Assembly: GCA_964389025.1 (NCBI GenBank)
Contig: CAYMCQ010000020.1
Coordinates: 1-56,151 of the forward strand
DNA: 56,151 nt
Origin: CAYMCQ01 sp964389025
Lineage (GTDB): Bacteria; Verrucomicrobiota; Verrucomicrobiia; Limisphaerales; CAYMCQ01
Direction: 5' to 3'
The notes under the pieces are model-generated. The model was not told the origin of the DNA and searched no databases. It worked only from the letters and a program-made list of their open reading frames with translations. The translations under genes and the position numbers were made by a program. How positions within the stretch are numbered: the stretch's first letter is position 1; each line of letters opens with the position of its first letter. Positions 1 through 9,211 of this stretch are shown piece by piece.

Positions 1-1
1 G

Positions 2-472
2 CGCAACGTTCGGGGTTGGAAAGCGCCGTGCTATCTGATGACCGACGGGCACTATGAGGGCTACCAGGAAATGCTCACCAAGGTGGACTGGGAAAAATAC
101 GGCGTCGTGGATGGCGTCGCGCGCGACCCGCGCTGCGAAAACTGCATGGTGCATTGCGGCTACGACCCCAGCGGCGCGCTCAGCCCGAAGTTGTCCGACA
201 GTTGGAAGAACATGAAATACAACTTCGGCGCGAAACCGAAGCCGTATTATCAAGGCCGCGACGTTCTTCCCTTCAACGGCGTTTCAATCGGCAAGGGACA
301 CCTCGCCGAAGCCAAGGCCGCAATCAATTCTCCAGGCGCCGCGATGAATGGCGCGCAATCCGTTTTCCAGCGCCGCGAAGAACCGCACGAACATTCGGCC
401 GGCGGCGGTTGTGGAACTGGCGACACGACGCAGCGCGACGACCTGCTCGCGAAGATTCGCCACGCGAAGTAA
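2..472 (+). CDS. hpnH: HpnH, hopanoid biosynthesis radical SAM protein (3' part)
   Basis: Only the C-terminal 156 or so residues are present; the reading frame is open from the first base, so the start lies outside the window. HpnH is a radical SAM enzyme that joins adenosine to diploptene in hopanoid side-chain synthesis. The visible part begins GWKAPCYLMTDGHY and carries the C-terminal cysteine motif CENCMVHCGY typical of the family. The last 60 residues are a Gly/His/Cys-rich tail (HSAGGGCGTG) that I do not recognise as conserved. The catalytic CxxxCxxC would be upstream. Confidence is high because the C-terminal motif is distinctive. Confidence 0.85.
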   Translation, partial: RNVRGWKAPCYLMTDGHYEGYQEMLTKVDWEKYGVVDGVARDPRCENCMVHCGYDPSGALSPKLSDSWKNMKYNFGAKPKPYYQGRDVLPFNGVSIGKGHLAEAKAAINSPGAAMNGAQSVFQRREEPHEHSAGGGCGTGDTTQRDDLLAKIRHAK

Positions 473-537
473 TTTTTAAACTGTAGCGTCGGATCAGTCT
501 TGAGCCATGCTACGAAACCATGCTCGATAGAGAAACA

Positions 538-888
538 ATGAAAAACTCACTCTGGATCGTTGTCGTTTGCCTGCTGATCCTCGTCTCAGGTTGCGCCACA
601 AAAACAACTTCAAGTCATCACGCGGGCAAAATTAGCAAGCCAACCGTCGTTGATGCCGCGTGCGGCCAATGCCTGTTGGGCCTAAAAGGAGAAAAGAAGG
701 GCTGTGACCTGGCAGTGCGCCTCGACGGACAAAGCTATTTTGTGGATGGGTTCACCATGAAACAGTTGGGCGACGCCCATGCCAACGACGGAATGTGCAA
801 CGCCATTCGCAAGGCAAAAGTCACTGGGCGGATTGAAAACGGCCGGTTTGCCGCCTCCACCTTCGATTTGCTTCCGATTCTACGCTGA
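538..888 (+). CDS. Small Cys-rich lipoprotein (DUF6370-like)
   Basis: A 116-residue predicted lipoprotein. The start at 538 gives a clean signal peptide ending in the lipobox LVSGC; an in-frame ATG at 520 only adds six polar residues. The mature part has the pattern ACGQCLLGLKGEKKGCDLAV, then SYFVDG, GDAHANDGMCNAIRKA and a basic end. I associate this pattern with DUF6370, a small secreted family of unknown function; the name is from memory. Four conserved Cys plus two His suggest metal binding, which would fit the efflux operon it faces. Its stop overlaps the cusA stop tail to tail (880-888). Confidence 0.7.
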   Translation: MKNSLWIVVVCLLILVSGCATKTTSSHHAGKISKPTVVDAACGQCLLGLKGEKKGCDLAVRLDGQSYFVDGFTMKQLGDAHANDGMCNAIRKAKVTGRIENGRFAASTFDLLPILR

Positions 889-3800
889 CTTCCCGTGGAG
901 GCGGGCTTTTGCTTTTTTTAACTCGCGTTGTCGCAGCCAGAGAAAAATCACGGGCGTCACGATGAGAATGTGCACCAAGCTGCTGATCATTCCGCCGATG
1001 ACGGGCGTCGCCAGCGGCTTCATCACCTCCGCGCCCTGCCGGTGGCTCCACATGATGGGAAGCAGGGAGGCCACGATGGTCGCGACGGTCATCACTTTTG
1101 GACGCAGACGCAGGCGGGCGCCGTCTTTCACGGCTTGCACGAGGTCTTCATAGTTGAAAGCGTCCCCTTTCTCCGCCTGGCGCTTTTTCACCATCTCTTC
1201 CAGATAGACAACCATGACAACGCCTGTTTGCACTGCCGTGCCAAAGAGGGCGATGTAACCGACCCAGACTGCGCCGTTGAAATTGTAGCCGAGCAGGTAT
1301 TGGAGAAAGACGCCGCCGCTCAGGGCAAATGGCACCGCGAGCATCACATGCGCGGCTTCGAGGGCGCTGTGATAAACCATGAAGAGCATCACAAAAATAA
1401 TGAGCAGCACGATGGGAAAGACAACAACCATGGTATGAGCAAACCGCCGTTGATTTTCGTATTCGCCGGTCATTTTGTAAGTCATTCCTTCCCAGTTGAC
1501 CGTTTTGAGCTTCTGCTCGATTTCATTGACGAAGCCGCCCAGATCGCGGTCCTGCACGTTGGCCTGGACATACGCACGCAAACGACCGTTCTCGGAGGCG
1601 ATTTCGTTCGCTCCCACTTCGCGCGTGATCCGCGCGACCATGCCGAGAGGGATGTAGGGAAGCGTCTCGGTGCCGGCCATTGCCGGGGTTGAACCCGCCG
1701 CCATGCCGGGGCGGGCAGCAATAAGAATCCGCCCCAGTTCCTCGATGTTGTCGCGTTCGCTGCGTTGCACACGAACCTGAATCGGAAAACGTTCGCGGCC
1801 TTCGATGGTGATGCTGACATTTTTTCCACCGATGGCGACTTCAACCGCATCGAGCACGTCCTTCGCACTCAGTCCGTAACGGGCCATCGCTTTGCGGTCC
1901 ACCTTGATGTTGAGATACGGCTTGCCCTGGACGCGCGAGGGAGAAACGCCTGCCGCGCCAGGGATGCCTTTGATGAGCTTCTCGATCTCAAAGGCCTTGC
2001 GCTGGATCTGGTCGAGATTGTCACCGTAGATTTTCACGCCGACCTGTGCGCGGATGCCGGTGTAGAGCATGAGAATGCGATTCTCAATCGGTTGGAGAAA
2101 TGCGGGCACATAGCCGGGCACGAGCTTCATTTTTTCGGTGAGTTCGGCTTTTAATTTTTCAACGGTCATGCCGTCGCGCCAGTCAGGATTTCGCTTCACC
2201 CGGAACCGTCCGTTCGGGATGTATTCCGGTTTCAATGTGATGGTCGTCTCCAACATTTCTGTCGGCGCGGGATCAGTGGCGCTTTCGAACCGGCCAAGTT
2301 TTCCGGCGACGGATGCGATTTCAGGAACTTCGCTCAAAACTTTGTCCTGCCACGACATGACCCGTTGGATTTCCTTGAGACCTGTTTTCGGCATCATCAC
2401 AGGCATGTAGAGAAGGCTGCCCTCGTTGAGCGGCGGCATGAATTCCTTGCCAAAACCCGCCGTGAGCCTTGCCACGCGCGGCCAGCCGGCGTCATGAATC
2501 CGTTTCACCGTGGCGCGAGGCAGGCCGAAGGCAACGAGAAGCGCGCACGCCAGCAAGGTCATTGCGCTTAAAATCACAATCGCCTTGTGTTTTAGCGCCC
2601 AATTCAAAACCGGATCGTAAATGCGGAGAAGCAGGCGCATGACGATGTTTCGATCTTCCGAATGAAATGGCCCCCGGACCAAAGAGGCGCAAAGCACGGG
2701 CACAAGTGTCACGGCCAGCAGCGTGGAACCGATCATCGCAAACGTCTTCGTGAAGGCGAGCGGATGAAACAATTTCCCCTCCTGTCCGGTCAGCGCGAAC
2801 ACCGGCACGAACGCGAGGATGATGATTCCCATCGCAAAAAAGATGGGGCGCCCCACTTGTTTGCATGCGGCGAGCGCCACACCCCAGGTTTCCGCCGATG
2901 TAAGCCGGCCGTTCTTTTCCTCCTCGGCGCGCTCGCAATGACGGATGACATTTTCCGTCACCACGATGGCCGCATCCACCAGCACCCCGATGGCGATGGC
3001 AATTCCAGTCAGGGACATGATGTTGCTGGTGATGCCGAACTCCTTCATCAGCAAAAAGGAGATGAGGATGGAAATCGGCAGCGGCAGCGTGACGATCAAA
3101 ATGCTGCGGAAGTGAAACAGAAAAATGATGTGCGCCAGAATGACGAGGATGATTTCCTCGGTGAGCGCGTGTTTCAAAGTGCCGATCGTGCGGTCAATGA
3201 GTTCACTGCGATCATAAAACGGCTTGATGGAAACTCCGGGCGGGAGGCTCGGCGCGATTTGAGCGATTTTTTCCTTGATGCGTTCGATGACGGCCTTGGC
3301 GTTCTCGCCCGTGCGCATGACGACAGTTCCGCCGACAACTTCCCGCCCGTTCACGTCCAGCGCGCCACGGCGAAAATCTCCGCCGATTTGCACGGTGGCA
3401 ATGTCCTTGATGTAGATTGGCGTCCCTTCGCGCGCCTTTACGGTGACGAGTTCGATATCCTCGGTATTTTCTATGAGGCCGATGCCGCGCAGCACGAACT
3501 CCGCGCCATTTTCCTCGACCACTTTGCCGCCGACATTGAGGTTCGCATCCTGCACGGCAGTCATCACTTCCATTAAGGTGACGTTTGCCGCGCGCATTTT
3601 GGTGGACGACAACTCAATCTGGTATTGCTTCACGAAGCCGCCGATGCTCGCGACTTCCGCAACGCCCTGGACGCTCGCGAGCTGGTAGCGGACATACCAG
3701 TCCTGCACGGAACGAAGCTTTGCCAGATCGTATCCTCCATCCGCGACCTTCGATGGATCAACGTCCAGATAGTATTGATAAACCCAACCCAGACCGCTGG

Positions 3801-4197
3801 CGTCGGGGCCAAGTTGCGGCGTCACGCCCGACGGCATCGAGCGTTGCAAAAAATTAAGCCGTTCCAGCACGCGTGCGCGGGCGAAGTAGGTGTCAATTTT
3901 ATCCTCGAAAATGATCGTGAGAAGCGAGAATCCGAACATCGAAGTGGCGCGGACTTCCTTCACTCCGGCCAGACCTTGAAGGCCGGTGGAGAGCGGATAT
4001 GTGACCTGATCCTCGACTTCCTGCGGACTGCGCCCCATCCACTCGCCATAAACCAGCACCTGATTTTCAGTGAGGTCGGGAATCGCATCCACCGGCGTGG
4101 TGTAAACGGCACGAATGCCAAGCGCGATCAGCAGCAGCACGCTGCATGCGACGAGGAACCGGTTTCGCAGACTCCATTCGATGATTCGATTGATCAT
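880..4197 (-). CDS. cusA: CusA/CzcA-family heavy-metal RND efflux pump
   Basis: Inner-membrane RND proton antiporter of 1105 residues, the usual HME-RND length, and the pump of a tripartite metal efflux complex. It has about twelve membrane segments, the periplasmic motif LGPDASGLGWVYQYYLD near residue 150, the TM4 segment LVDAAIVVTENVIRH near 405 holding the proton-relay Asp, and the CusA-like signature GRFESATDPAPTEMLETTI near 640. The Met-rich stretch LLYMPVMMP near 600 favours monovalent Cu/Ag over divalent metals, but this is inference. It has a GAGG ribosome-binding site and follows the adaptor gene by 11 bases, third in a C-B-A operon. Confidence 0.93.
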   Translation of the reverse strand: MINRIIEWSLRNRFLVACSVLLLIALGIRAVYTTPVDAIPDLTENQVLVYGEWMGRSPQEVEDQVTYPLSTGLQGLAGVKEVRATSMFGFSLLTIIFEDKIDTYFARARVLERLNFLQRSMPSGVTPQLGPDASGLGWVYQYYLDVDPSKVADGGYDLAKLRSVQDWYVRYQLASVQGVAEVASIGGFVKQYQIELSSTKMRAANVTLMEVMTAVQDANLNVGGKVVEENGAEFVLRGIGLIENTEDIELVTVKAREGTPIYIKDIATVQIGGDFRRGALDVNGREVVGGTVVMRTGENAKAVIERIKEKIAQIAPSLPPGVSIKPFYDRSELIDRTIGTLKHALTEEIILVILAHIIFLFHFRSILIVTLPLPISILISFLLMKEFGITSNIMSLTGIAIAIGVLVDAAIVVTENVIRHCERAEEEKNGRLTSAETWGVALAACKQVGRPIFFAMGIIILAFVPVFALTGQEGKLFHPLAFTKTFAMIGSTLLAVTLVPVLCASLVRGPFHSEDRNIVMRLLLRIYDPVLNWALKHKAIVILSAMTLLACALLVAFGLPRATVKRIHDAGWPRVARLTAGFGKEFMPPLNEGSLLYMPVMMPKTGLKEIQRVMSWQDKVLSEVPEIASVAGKLGRFESATDPAPTEMLETTITLKPEYIPNGRFRVKRNPDWRDGMTVEKLKAELTEKMKLVPGYVPAFLQPIENRILMLYTGIRAQVGVKIYGDNLDQIQRKAFEIEKLIKGIPGAAGVSPSRVQGKPYLNIKVDRKAMARYGLSAKDVLDAVEVAIGGKNVSITIEGRERFPIQVRVQRSERDNIEELGRILIAARPGMAAGSTPAMAGTETLPYIPLGMVARITREVGANEIASENGRLRAYVQANVQDRDLGGFVNEIEQKLKTVNWEGMTYKMTGEYENQRRFAHTMVVVFPIVLLIIFVMLFMVYHSALEAAHVMLAVPFALSGGVFLQYLLGYNFNGAVWVGYIALFGTAVQTGVVMVVYLEEMVKKRQAEKGDAFNYEDLVQAVKDGARLRLRPKVMTVATIVASLLPIMWSHRQGAEVMKPLATPVIGGMISSLVHILIVTPVIFLWLRQRELKKAKARLHGKSA

Positions 4198-4208
4198 GGC
4201 GCGCCTCG

Positions 4209-5954
4209 TCAGGGTTTAACTTTTATGCCGCAACCGAGCATTTCCTCGCCGAAATACGGGTTGGCGATGTTGCGCCCCGCTGCTTGAACCCAACGTCCCT
4301 TTTTCGGCACGCCGGGAATGGCGCGATCCACCATCGGGCACTCGAAGATTTCAAACGCCGGTGAATGGGGCGCTTTGCGCAATGCGGCCAGAACCCCGGC
4401 AGCCGCGTTGGAGAACGGATGAAACGCTTTGCGGGCAGCAGCCAGATCAGCCGCGCCGTGAAGATGACGCGCGTCCGAAAGATGCGTGAGAAGGTCTTTG
4501 AGATCGGCGCGCTCCTTGAGCGTTTCCACCAACGCCTCGGTCGCCTTCATCGCGTCGGGGCCTGCCTTGTTGAACCCGGCGAGGTCGTCTTTCGCCAGAG
4601 CGGCGGAGATGCTGTCGGCCACTTTCACGAACGCCTCGACAGCTTTTTTCTGCGCGTCAGTAAGCGCTGCCATGCTGGTGTTCATTTCTGACACGGGCTT
4701 TTCTGGAGCTTCGGCAAATGAACGATTCATTTCCGCCTGGCCATCAAGCAGCAAGTTGCCGTTGGTCACCACCTTGTCGCCTTCGCTGAGGCCGGAAAGC
4801 ACTTCCACGACTTTATCCCCTCGACGGCCAAGCTTCACAACCGTCCTCACATAAGCGCCGTCACCTTGATCCACATAAACAACTGCTTCGGGGCCGGTTT
4901 CAACCACTGCGGAACGGGGCACGGCAAGAACGTCGGGCGCTTCAACATGGACCAGTCCATCGGCATAAAGCCGGTGGAGCAATAAACGACGACCGTCCAC
5001 AATCGGATTTGGCAATTCGACACGAACTTTAGTGGCCCGGGTTGTTTCATCGAAGTTGGGGTCAATGAAGGTGATCTTTCCCTTGAACACCTGGCCGGGG
5101 AGCGAGGGCGTCGTCACGTCCACTTCGAGTCCGGATTTTATCCACGGCATGTCCTGCTCGTAAGCGCGGAACATGAACCACATCGTGGAGAAGTCGGCGA
5201 TCTCGAAAAGTTTCTCCCCCGCGCTCACGTATTGGCCTTCATAAACATTTTGGCTGGTGACTGTGCCGCCAATGGGCGCAAGAATTTCCGTGTGAATATC
5301 GTCCTCAGCCTTGGTCGGCACGGCGCTGATTTGCTCCTCATTCAAACCCAATTGCCGCAGACGCTGGGCGGCCGCCAGGATCAATTGTTTGTGTGTGCCA
5401 AGCAACTCGGCGTTGGTGAACGACGGTGATTTGCGCGCGAGCGCCGCGTATTCCCGCTCCGTTTGCAAGAGCGTGGGGCTGTAAAATTTCACCAGTGGCT
5501 GACCTTCCTTGACTTCAGCGCCCATGAAGTTCACATGGAGCCGGTCAATGCGACCATCAATGTAAGCCGAAAGCACGCGATGGCGGGTGGCATTGTCATC
5601 AATCATTCCCGCGACAGCAAGCGTCCTCGTCAAAGGCTGCTTTTTGGCTTCAACGGTCTGCACGTGCAGCACTTGAATCATGGACTGGTTCAACGACACG
5701 ACATCGCCACTGGCTTCAAAACCTTTCCCGCCTTCGTAAACGGGCGTCAACTCCATGCCGCAAATCGTGCAACGGCCCGGCTTGTCGGACTTGATCCACG
5801 GATGCATGGCGCTCTGGTAATAAAGAACCTTCCGTTCCGAATCTTTCTTTTCAGAAGTTGGCGATGATCCGCCACCGCGCGATTGGCGGGACAGAAACCA
5901 GCCCGCCGCTCCCGCAAGAACGGCAATCAACAAAAATGGCAAAATACGTTTCAT
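4209..5954 (-). CDS. cusB: CusB-type periplasmic adaptor with metal-binding and DUF3347 domains
   Basis: Membrane fusion protein of 581 residues linking the RND pump to TolC. In order: an N-terminal anchor (residues 1-21), a heavy-metal-binding module around H51/C62/C65 (SAMHPWIKSDKPGRCTICGM), then the barrel-sandwich, alpha-hairpin and beta-barrel domains, and from about residue 425 a DUF3347-type domain ending with CPM and NPYFGEEMLGCG. The double metal-binding architecture is typical of Cu/Ag adaptors. An alternative start at 5969 lies 4 bases after the tolC stop, but the ATG at 5954 has a GAGAG-type site and begins a proper signal anchor, so I chose it. Confidence 0.9.
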   Translation of the reverse strand: MKRILPFLLIAVLAGAAGWFLSRQSRGGGSSPTSEKKDSERKVLYYQSAMHPWIKSDKPGRCTICGMELTPVYEGGKGFEASGDVVSLNQSMIQVLHVQTVEAKKQPLTRTLAVAGMIDDNATRHRVLSAYIDGRIDRLHVNFMGAEVKEGQPLVKFYSPTLLQTEREYAALARKSPSFTNAELLGTHKQLILAAAQRLRQLGLNEEQISAVPTKAEDDIHTEILAPIGGTVTSQNVYEGQYVSAGEKLFEIADFSTMWFMFRAYEQDMPWIKSGLEVDVTTPSLPGQVFKGKITFIDPNFDETTRATKVRVELPNPIVDGRRLLLHRLYADGLVHVEAPDVLAVPRSAVVETGPEAVVYVDQGDGAYVRTVVKLGRRGDKVVEVLSGLSEGDKVVTNGNLLLDGQAEMNRSFAEAPEKPVSEMNTSMAALTDAQKKAVEAFVKVADSISAALAKDDLAGFNKAGPDAMKATEALVETLKERADLKDLLTHLSDARHLHGAADLAAARKAFHPFSNAAAGVLAALRKAPHSPAFEIFECPMVDRAIPGVPKKGRWVQAAGRNIANPYFGEEMLGCGIKVKP

Positions 5955-5973
5955 ATGATTTTCTCTCATGATT

Positions 5974-7308
5974 CTATGGTTTCGACCCGGACGGCGTGGA
6001 GGGTTCCAATGGAACGCCTATCATCTCCAGCGCTTCCAAATCTCCCAACCCGCAGCACAACACGAGTTCGGACATCATTTGATATTGCTCGCTGACAGCG
6101 CGGGCGAACATGAGCCGCGCATCGAGCAACATGCGTCGCGCGTCCAGCAGGTCGCGAAACGTCGCGCTTCCGCTTTCCCACCCCGCAGTCACGCTCTGCA
6201 AACCCAGTTCGCTCCGCGGAATGATTTCGTCACGATAGAGCAACGCCTCGCGCCGCGCGGCGTCAATCTTGACGGTGAGGGCATGGATTTCGTTCTTCAG
6301 CTCAAGCTCGGCGGCGTCGGCCTCAAACTGCACGGCTTGCAGCTTCGTCTCTTCGCGTTTGATGTCGGCGGAGTAGCGTTTGCGATTGACCCACGGAAGA
6401 TTGAAGCTCAACACCACCATGCTCTGGCGAAACTCGCCGTTGCCGGAGTAATTGCGCACCTCCGCGCCGAGGTTGAAATCGGGATACCGTTTGCGTTTTG
6501 AAACATCCACCATCGCTTCGGCCTGCGCGATTTCCTGCCGTCGCACTTTCAATTCCGCCGAGCCTTTCATCGCCAGCTGGATCATGCGCTCGCTGAATTC
6601 AATCGCCTTGGCGACTTCCGGCAGGCGCAACGCCGGCCACGGCGCTTGCAGATCGCGATTGAGCAGCCGGTTCAGATTTACGCGTTCATGGGAAAGGTTT
6701 TGCAGGGCCGTTGTGACCTGGTTCGTGCGTTGCCCGCGCTCGTTTTGCAGGCGCAACACGTCGAACTGCATCGCCGTGCCTGTTTCGTAGCGGCGCCCGG
6801 TGGAAATCAAAATCGAATCGAGCCAGCCCAGATCTTCACGCGCGATTTCGACGGCGCGATCAGCGAGGGCGGTGCGAAAAACGGCCAGCGCAATGTCGCG
6901 GCGCAGTTGTTGAAACTTGTTAAGCCCACCAGCCTCCACAACCTGTGTTTCCGCTTTCGCAACACGGCGCTCGGCCTGCGGTTTGCCGAAGAGCGGAAGT
7001 TTTTGTTCGACACCGTAAAGCAGATCGCCGTCGTCCATGCGCATTGGGCGGTCAGCGCCCATGATGCCGAAGCGGAGCATCGGGTCTTCCCAGATACGGA
7101 CGCTCGTTTCATTCGCCCGCGCGGCGGCCACGCGACGGCTGGCCGCGCGCAGGGCGGGATTGTTCGTCTGCGCTTCATCAGCCAGCGAGCTGATGAACGC
7201 TGACGTGATCTGGACATCGTTCGTTTCGCCGTTCGCGAAAGCCGCGCGCGGCGACGACACCCCAAATATTCCCGCGAGGATTAAAATTTTAATTCTGCAA
7301 ATTTTCAT
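5974..7308 (-). CDS. TolC-family outer-membrane channel (CusC/CzcC type)
   Basis: A 444-residue outer membrane efflux protein with a signal peptide (residues 1-25, cleavage near AFA-NG) and two repeated OEP-type coiled-coil halves, about 35-230 and 240-430. It supplies the outer-membrane exit of the RND complex. It is first of the three pump genes, followed by the adaptor with almost no gap. The 5' leader has a perfect 7-bp hairpin at 7323-7340 (TCGGCTG/CAGCCGA). No canonical promoter was obvious between 7309 and 7400, so it may be read from the upstream regulatory genes. Confidence 0.9.
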   Translation of the reverse strand: MKICRIKILILAGIFGVSSPRAAFANGETNDVQITSAFISSLADEAQTNNPALRAASRRVAAARANETSVRIWEDPMLRFGIMGADRPMRMDDGDLLYGVEQKLPLFGKPQAERRVAKAETQVVEAGGLNKFQQLRRDIALAVFRTALADRAVEIAREDLGWLDSILISTGRRYETGTAMQFDVLRLQNERGQRTNQVTTALQNLSHERVNLNRLLNRDLQAPWPALRLPEVAKAIEFSERMIQLAMKGSAELKVRRQEIAQAEAMVDVSKRKRYPDFNLGAEVRNYSGNGEFRQSMVVLSFNLPWVNRKRYSADIKREETKLQAVQFEADAAELELKNEIHALTVKIDAARREALLYRDEIIPRSELGLQSVTAGWESGSATFRDLLDARRMLLDARLMFARAVSEQYQMMSELVLCCGLGDLEALEMIGVPLEPSTPSGSKP

Positions 7309-7400
7309 AACTCAAACCTCTTTCGGCTGAGGACAGCCGACACTACAACAAGGACACACTGCGCCCCATCAGGGCACACCACTGGCGTGAGAAATGAAAA

Positions 7401-7745
7401 TCAGACGAGGAGGGAGCAGTTCTGGCGGTAGAGCGGAACTGTTTTCGCGTGGGAGAGAAGCGTGGAAGGAAATTGGATTTCTGAAACTGTCGCGAGCGGC
7501 TTGATCAAAGCCAATACGTCCGCCGGCAGCAAAGTCAATTCGCTGGAAGCGCGGACAGAGTTTGGCGCGGCAGGTTGCGGTTGCGATTCGGAAGATGACT
7601 TTGCGGCGCAGCAACTTTTTTCGACGCAATCGCAGCCGCAGCAACTTTTCGACTGCGTGGTTTGTGAAGTCGTGACCGCAATGGTCTGCGACCACAAGAG
7701 CAATCCCGCCAGGGCGGGACAAATGATGGCAACTGCTTTTTTCAC
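7401..7745 (-). CDS. Secreted small Cys-rich protein, unknown
   Basis: Predicted 114-residue exported protein starting at a GTG. A signal peptide (MKKAVAIICPALAGLLLWSQ) is followed by the cluster KSCCGCDCVEKSCCAAK, seven cysteines in about 15 residues, then a low-complexity Ser/Pro stretch and a hydrophobic tail with one further Cys. I do not recognise a named family. The cysteine packing resembles a metallothionein-like or copper-storage patch and it sits between tolC and a YHS-like protein, so a periplasmic metal-scavenging role is plausible. The signal-peptide region contains a perfect DNA palindrome CCCGCC-AG-GGCGGG. Confidence 0.6.
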   Translation of the reverse strand: MKKAVAIICPALAGLLLWSQTIAVTTSQTTQSKSCCGCDCVEKSCCAAKSSSESQPQPAAPNSVRASSELTLLPADVLALIKPLATVSEIQFPSTLLSHAKTVPLYRQNCSLLV

Positions 7746-7802
7746 TGCCGTAAAGGTAGCAGCGGCCTGGATTTTTCCAAGCCGCTTTTTGTTTTTTGCG
7801 AA

Positions 7803-8090
7803 CTACTTTTTGGCCTTTTTGTCGGCTTCGTCGAGTTTTTTGATGTATTTGGCCGTGTCCTTCTTGAAATCCTTCAAGCAGGACTTGCAGCACATCTTGA
7901 TTTCGCGTCCTTCGTGCGTGAACACATACGGTTTGCCGTGTCCATCGAGTTTTTCGTCGGACACGACGCACGTTGTCAGCGGATACGGTTTGGGTTTGTC
8001 AGCCTTTTTGTCCTCGGCGATTCCAACAAGCGGAGCCGCGAGCCAGGCAACGGCGAGAATTCCAGCAGCTATTGTTTTGATTTTTTTCAT
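7803..8090 (-). CDS. Secreted YHS/TRASH-like metal-binding protein
   Basis: Predicted 95-residue exported protein: signal peptide (residues 1-25, cleavage near GIA-ED), a Lys-rich linker, then a compact domain with YPLTTCVVSDEKL and EIKMCCKSCLKDF and a Lys-rich tail. The Cys spacing (one Cys, then CCxxC) and FxxDxxKY ending match small YHS/TRASH-type metal-binding domains seen in copper trafficking proteins. It lies directly after the sigma-factor gene and before the Cys-rich gene, which fits a periplasmic metal chaperone for the efflux pump. The ligand is inferred, not shown. Confidence 0.75.
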   Translation of the reverse strand: MKKIKTIAAGILAVAWLAAPLVGIAEDKKADKPKPYPLTTCVVSDEKLDGHGKPYVFTHEGREIKMCCKSCLKDFKKDTAKYIKKLDEADKKAKK

Positions 8091-8142
8091 AATGGATTGT
8101 TTGTTGACTACGAGTATTAAACGCCTCAGCGGACAAAACCAC

Positions 8143-8733
8143 TCAATTTTTTTCGAGCCACGTGCTTAATTGCTGGCGAAGTTGCTGTCGAGCGCGGTAA
8201 ATGCGCATTTCCACGGCTTTGGGCGAGCAATTGAGGACAGCGGCGATCTCAACTTGCGACTGCTCCTCGTATTCCGCCAGAACCAGCGGCACGCGAAGGT
8301 CTTCGGGCAAGTCGGCGAGCGCGTGGCGCACCGCTTCGGCCCGTTCATTGGTTTCCAGTTTTTCGCGTGGTGTCGGTTCGTTCGACGGAAGAATATTTTT
8401 CAGCCCGGTGTCTGCGCCGTCGTCTTTCGTTTCGAGCGGAATATTTTTGCGCCGCGAGAGCCAGCGGATGCGGTCGCGCGCAAGATTCGTTGCAATGGTG
8501 TAAAGCCACGTTGAAAATTTGCTGCCCGGCCTGAAGCGATGGCGACTTTGAAAAACGCGCACGAAAGTTTCTTGCGCAAGATCGGCGGCTTCGGCTTCGT
8601 CCCGGAGCAGTCGGATCAAGTAGTGGTAAAGACGTTGCGAATGGCGCTCCATCAAATCATCCAGCGCCGCGCCGTGGCCGTCCGCGAGGCGCGCCATGTC
8701 CGACTGGTCCTGCGCGTCAGTCGTGGCGTTCAT
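8143..8733 (-). CDS. ECF-type sigma factor (CnrH/SigE-like)
   Basis: Sigma-70 family factor of 196 residues. Region 2 covers about residues 12-80 (EAADLAQETFVRVFQSRHRF, then FSTWLYTIATNLARDRIR) and region 4 about 130-185 (LPEDLRVPLVLAEYEEQSQVEIA, then SPKAVEMRIYRARQQLR). The ATG at 8733 is preferred over a TTG at 8754; either overlaps the upstream sensor gene (17 or 38 bases), suggesting translational coupling. Gene order membrane protein, sensor, sigma matches cnrYXH of Cupriavidus, in which CnrH drives the efflux genes. It probably controls the downstream pump operon. Confidence 0.9.
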   Translation of the reverse strand: MNATTDAQDQSDMARLADGHGAALDDLMERHSQRLYHYLIRLLRDEAEAADLAQETFVRVFQSRHRFRPGSKFSTWLYTIATNLARDRIRWLSRRKNIPLETKDDGADTGLKNILPSNEPTPREKLETNERAEAVRHALADLPEDLRVPLVLAEYEEQSQVEIAAVLNCSPKAVEMRIYRARQQLRQQLSTWLEKN

Positions 8734-9208
8734 GGGCGGCGGCGTGCGAGTCAAGCGTCATCGTATTATGTTCCGGGCCGAGCGTGCGGGCAATCACCCA
8801 CGCGAGATAACGCCGGCCTTGCCCGGGCGGCATCGTCTGGCTGACCTCGTAAAAATGTTGGAGCATCGCCTTCTGGCATTCGGCCCGAAGCTGCGCGGCT
8901 TCGTGAATCGCTCGTTCGATGTCCGGCGTGATTTTATTCGTGTTCGCCAGCAAGGTTTGCAATTCGGCGTTCTTCGCATCAATGCGGCTGCAGCGTTCGG
9001 CGCAGGCGGTGAGATAAGCATCGTGCAGTTTCGAAATGCGCGCGAACTCAGCGTTGGAAAGATGAAATTCCTTCTGCAACCAGGCCAATTCGGGAGTTGG
9101 GCTTTTCGTCATGGCGCGGCACGGAGCGGAACCGGCGAAGTAAGAAGCTCCATAGGCGAGCAAACCCACAATCACACCGCCGATTAAAATCATCCACCAA
9201 CGCTTCAT
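8717..9208 (-). CDS. Periplasmic heavy-metal sensor (CnrX/ZraP-like)
   Basis: A 163-residue membrane-anchored periplasmic protein: one N-terminal TM (residues 5-25), then a helical hairpin of the Metal_resist/CnrX type. Candidate ligands are H49, H62, C69, C73, H102, C111, H118 and M126, and the tail has four further His (147, 155, 159, 162). CnrX uses His, Glu and Met for Ni/Co; the extra cysteines here (ACAERC, AEC) hint at a thiophilic metal such as Cu(I), which is inference. It starts 3 bases after the preceding gene's stop and overlaps the sigma gene. Confidence 0.8.
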   Translation of the reverse strand: MKRWWMILIGGVIVGLLAYGASYFAGSAPCRAMTKSPTPELAWLQKEFHLSNAEFARISKLHDAYLTACAERCSRIDAKNAELQTLLANTNKITPDIERAIHEAAQLRAECQKAMLQHFYEVSQTMPPGQGRRYLAWVIARTLGPEHNTMTLDSHAAAHERHD

Positions 9209-9211
9209 AGA

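Noticed and set aside
891..921. Terminator after the DUF6370-like gene
   Set aside because: A T-rich run exists on the plus strand, but the preceding stem is only about four base pairs and lies within the cusA coding region.
2662..3576. 304-residue plus-strand frame inside cusA
   Set aside because: Shadow of the RND gene in a GC-rich region; composition is His/Asp/Arg-rich and shows no fold.
7765..7795. Hairpin AGCGGC/GCCGCT followed by TTTTT on the plus strand
   Set aside because: The T-run is on the wrong strand for the flanking minus-strand genes; it might stop antisense transcription, but no plus-strand gene is present.
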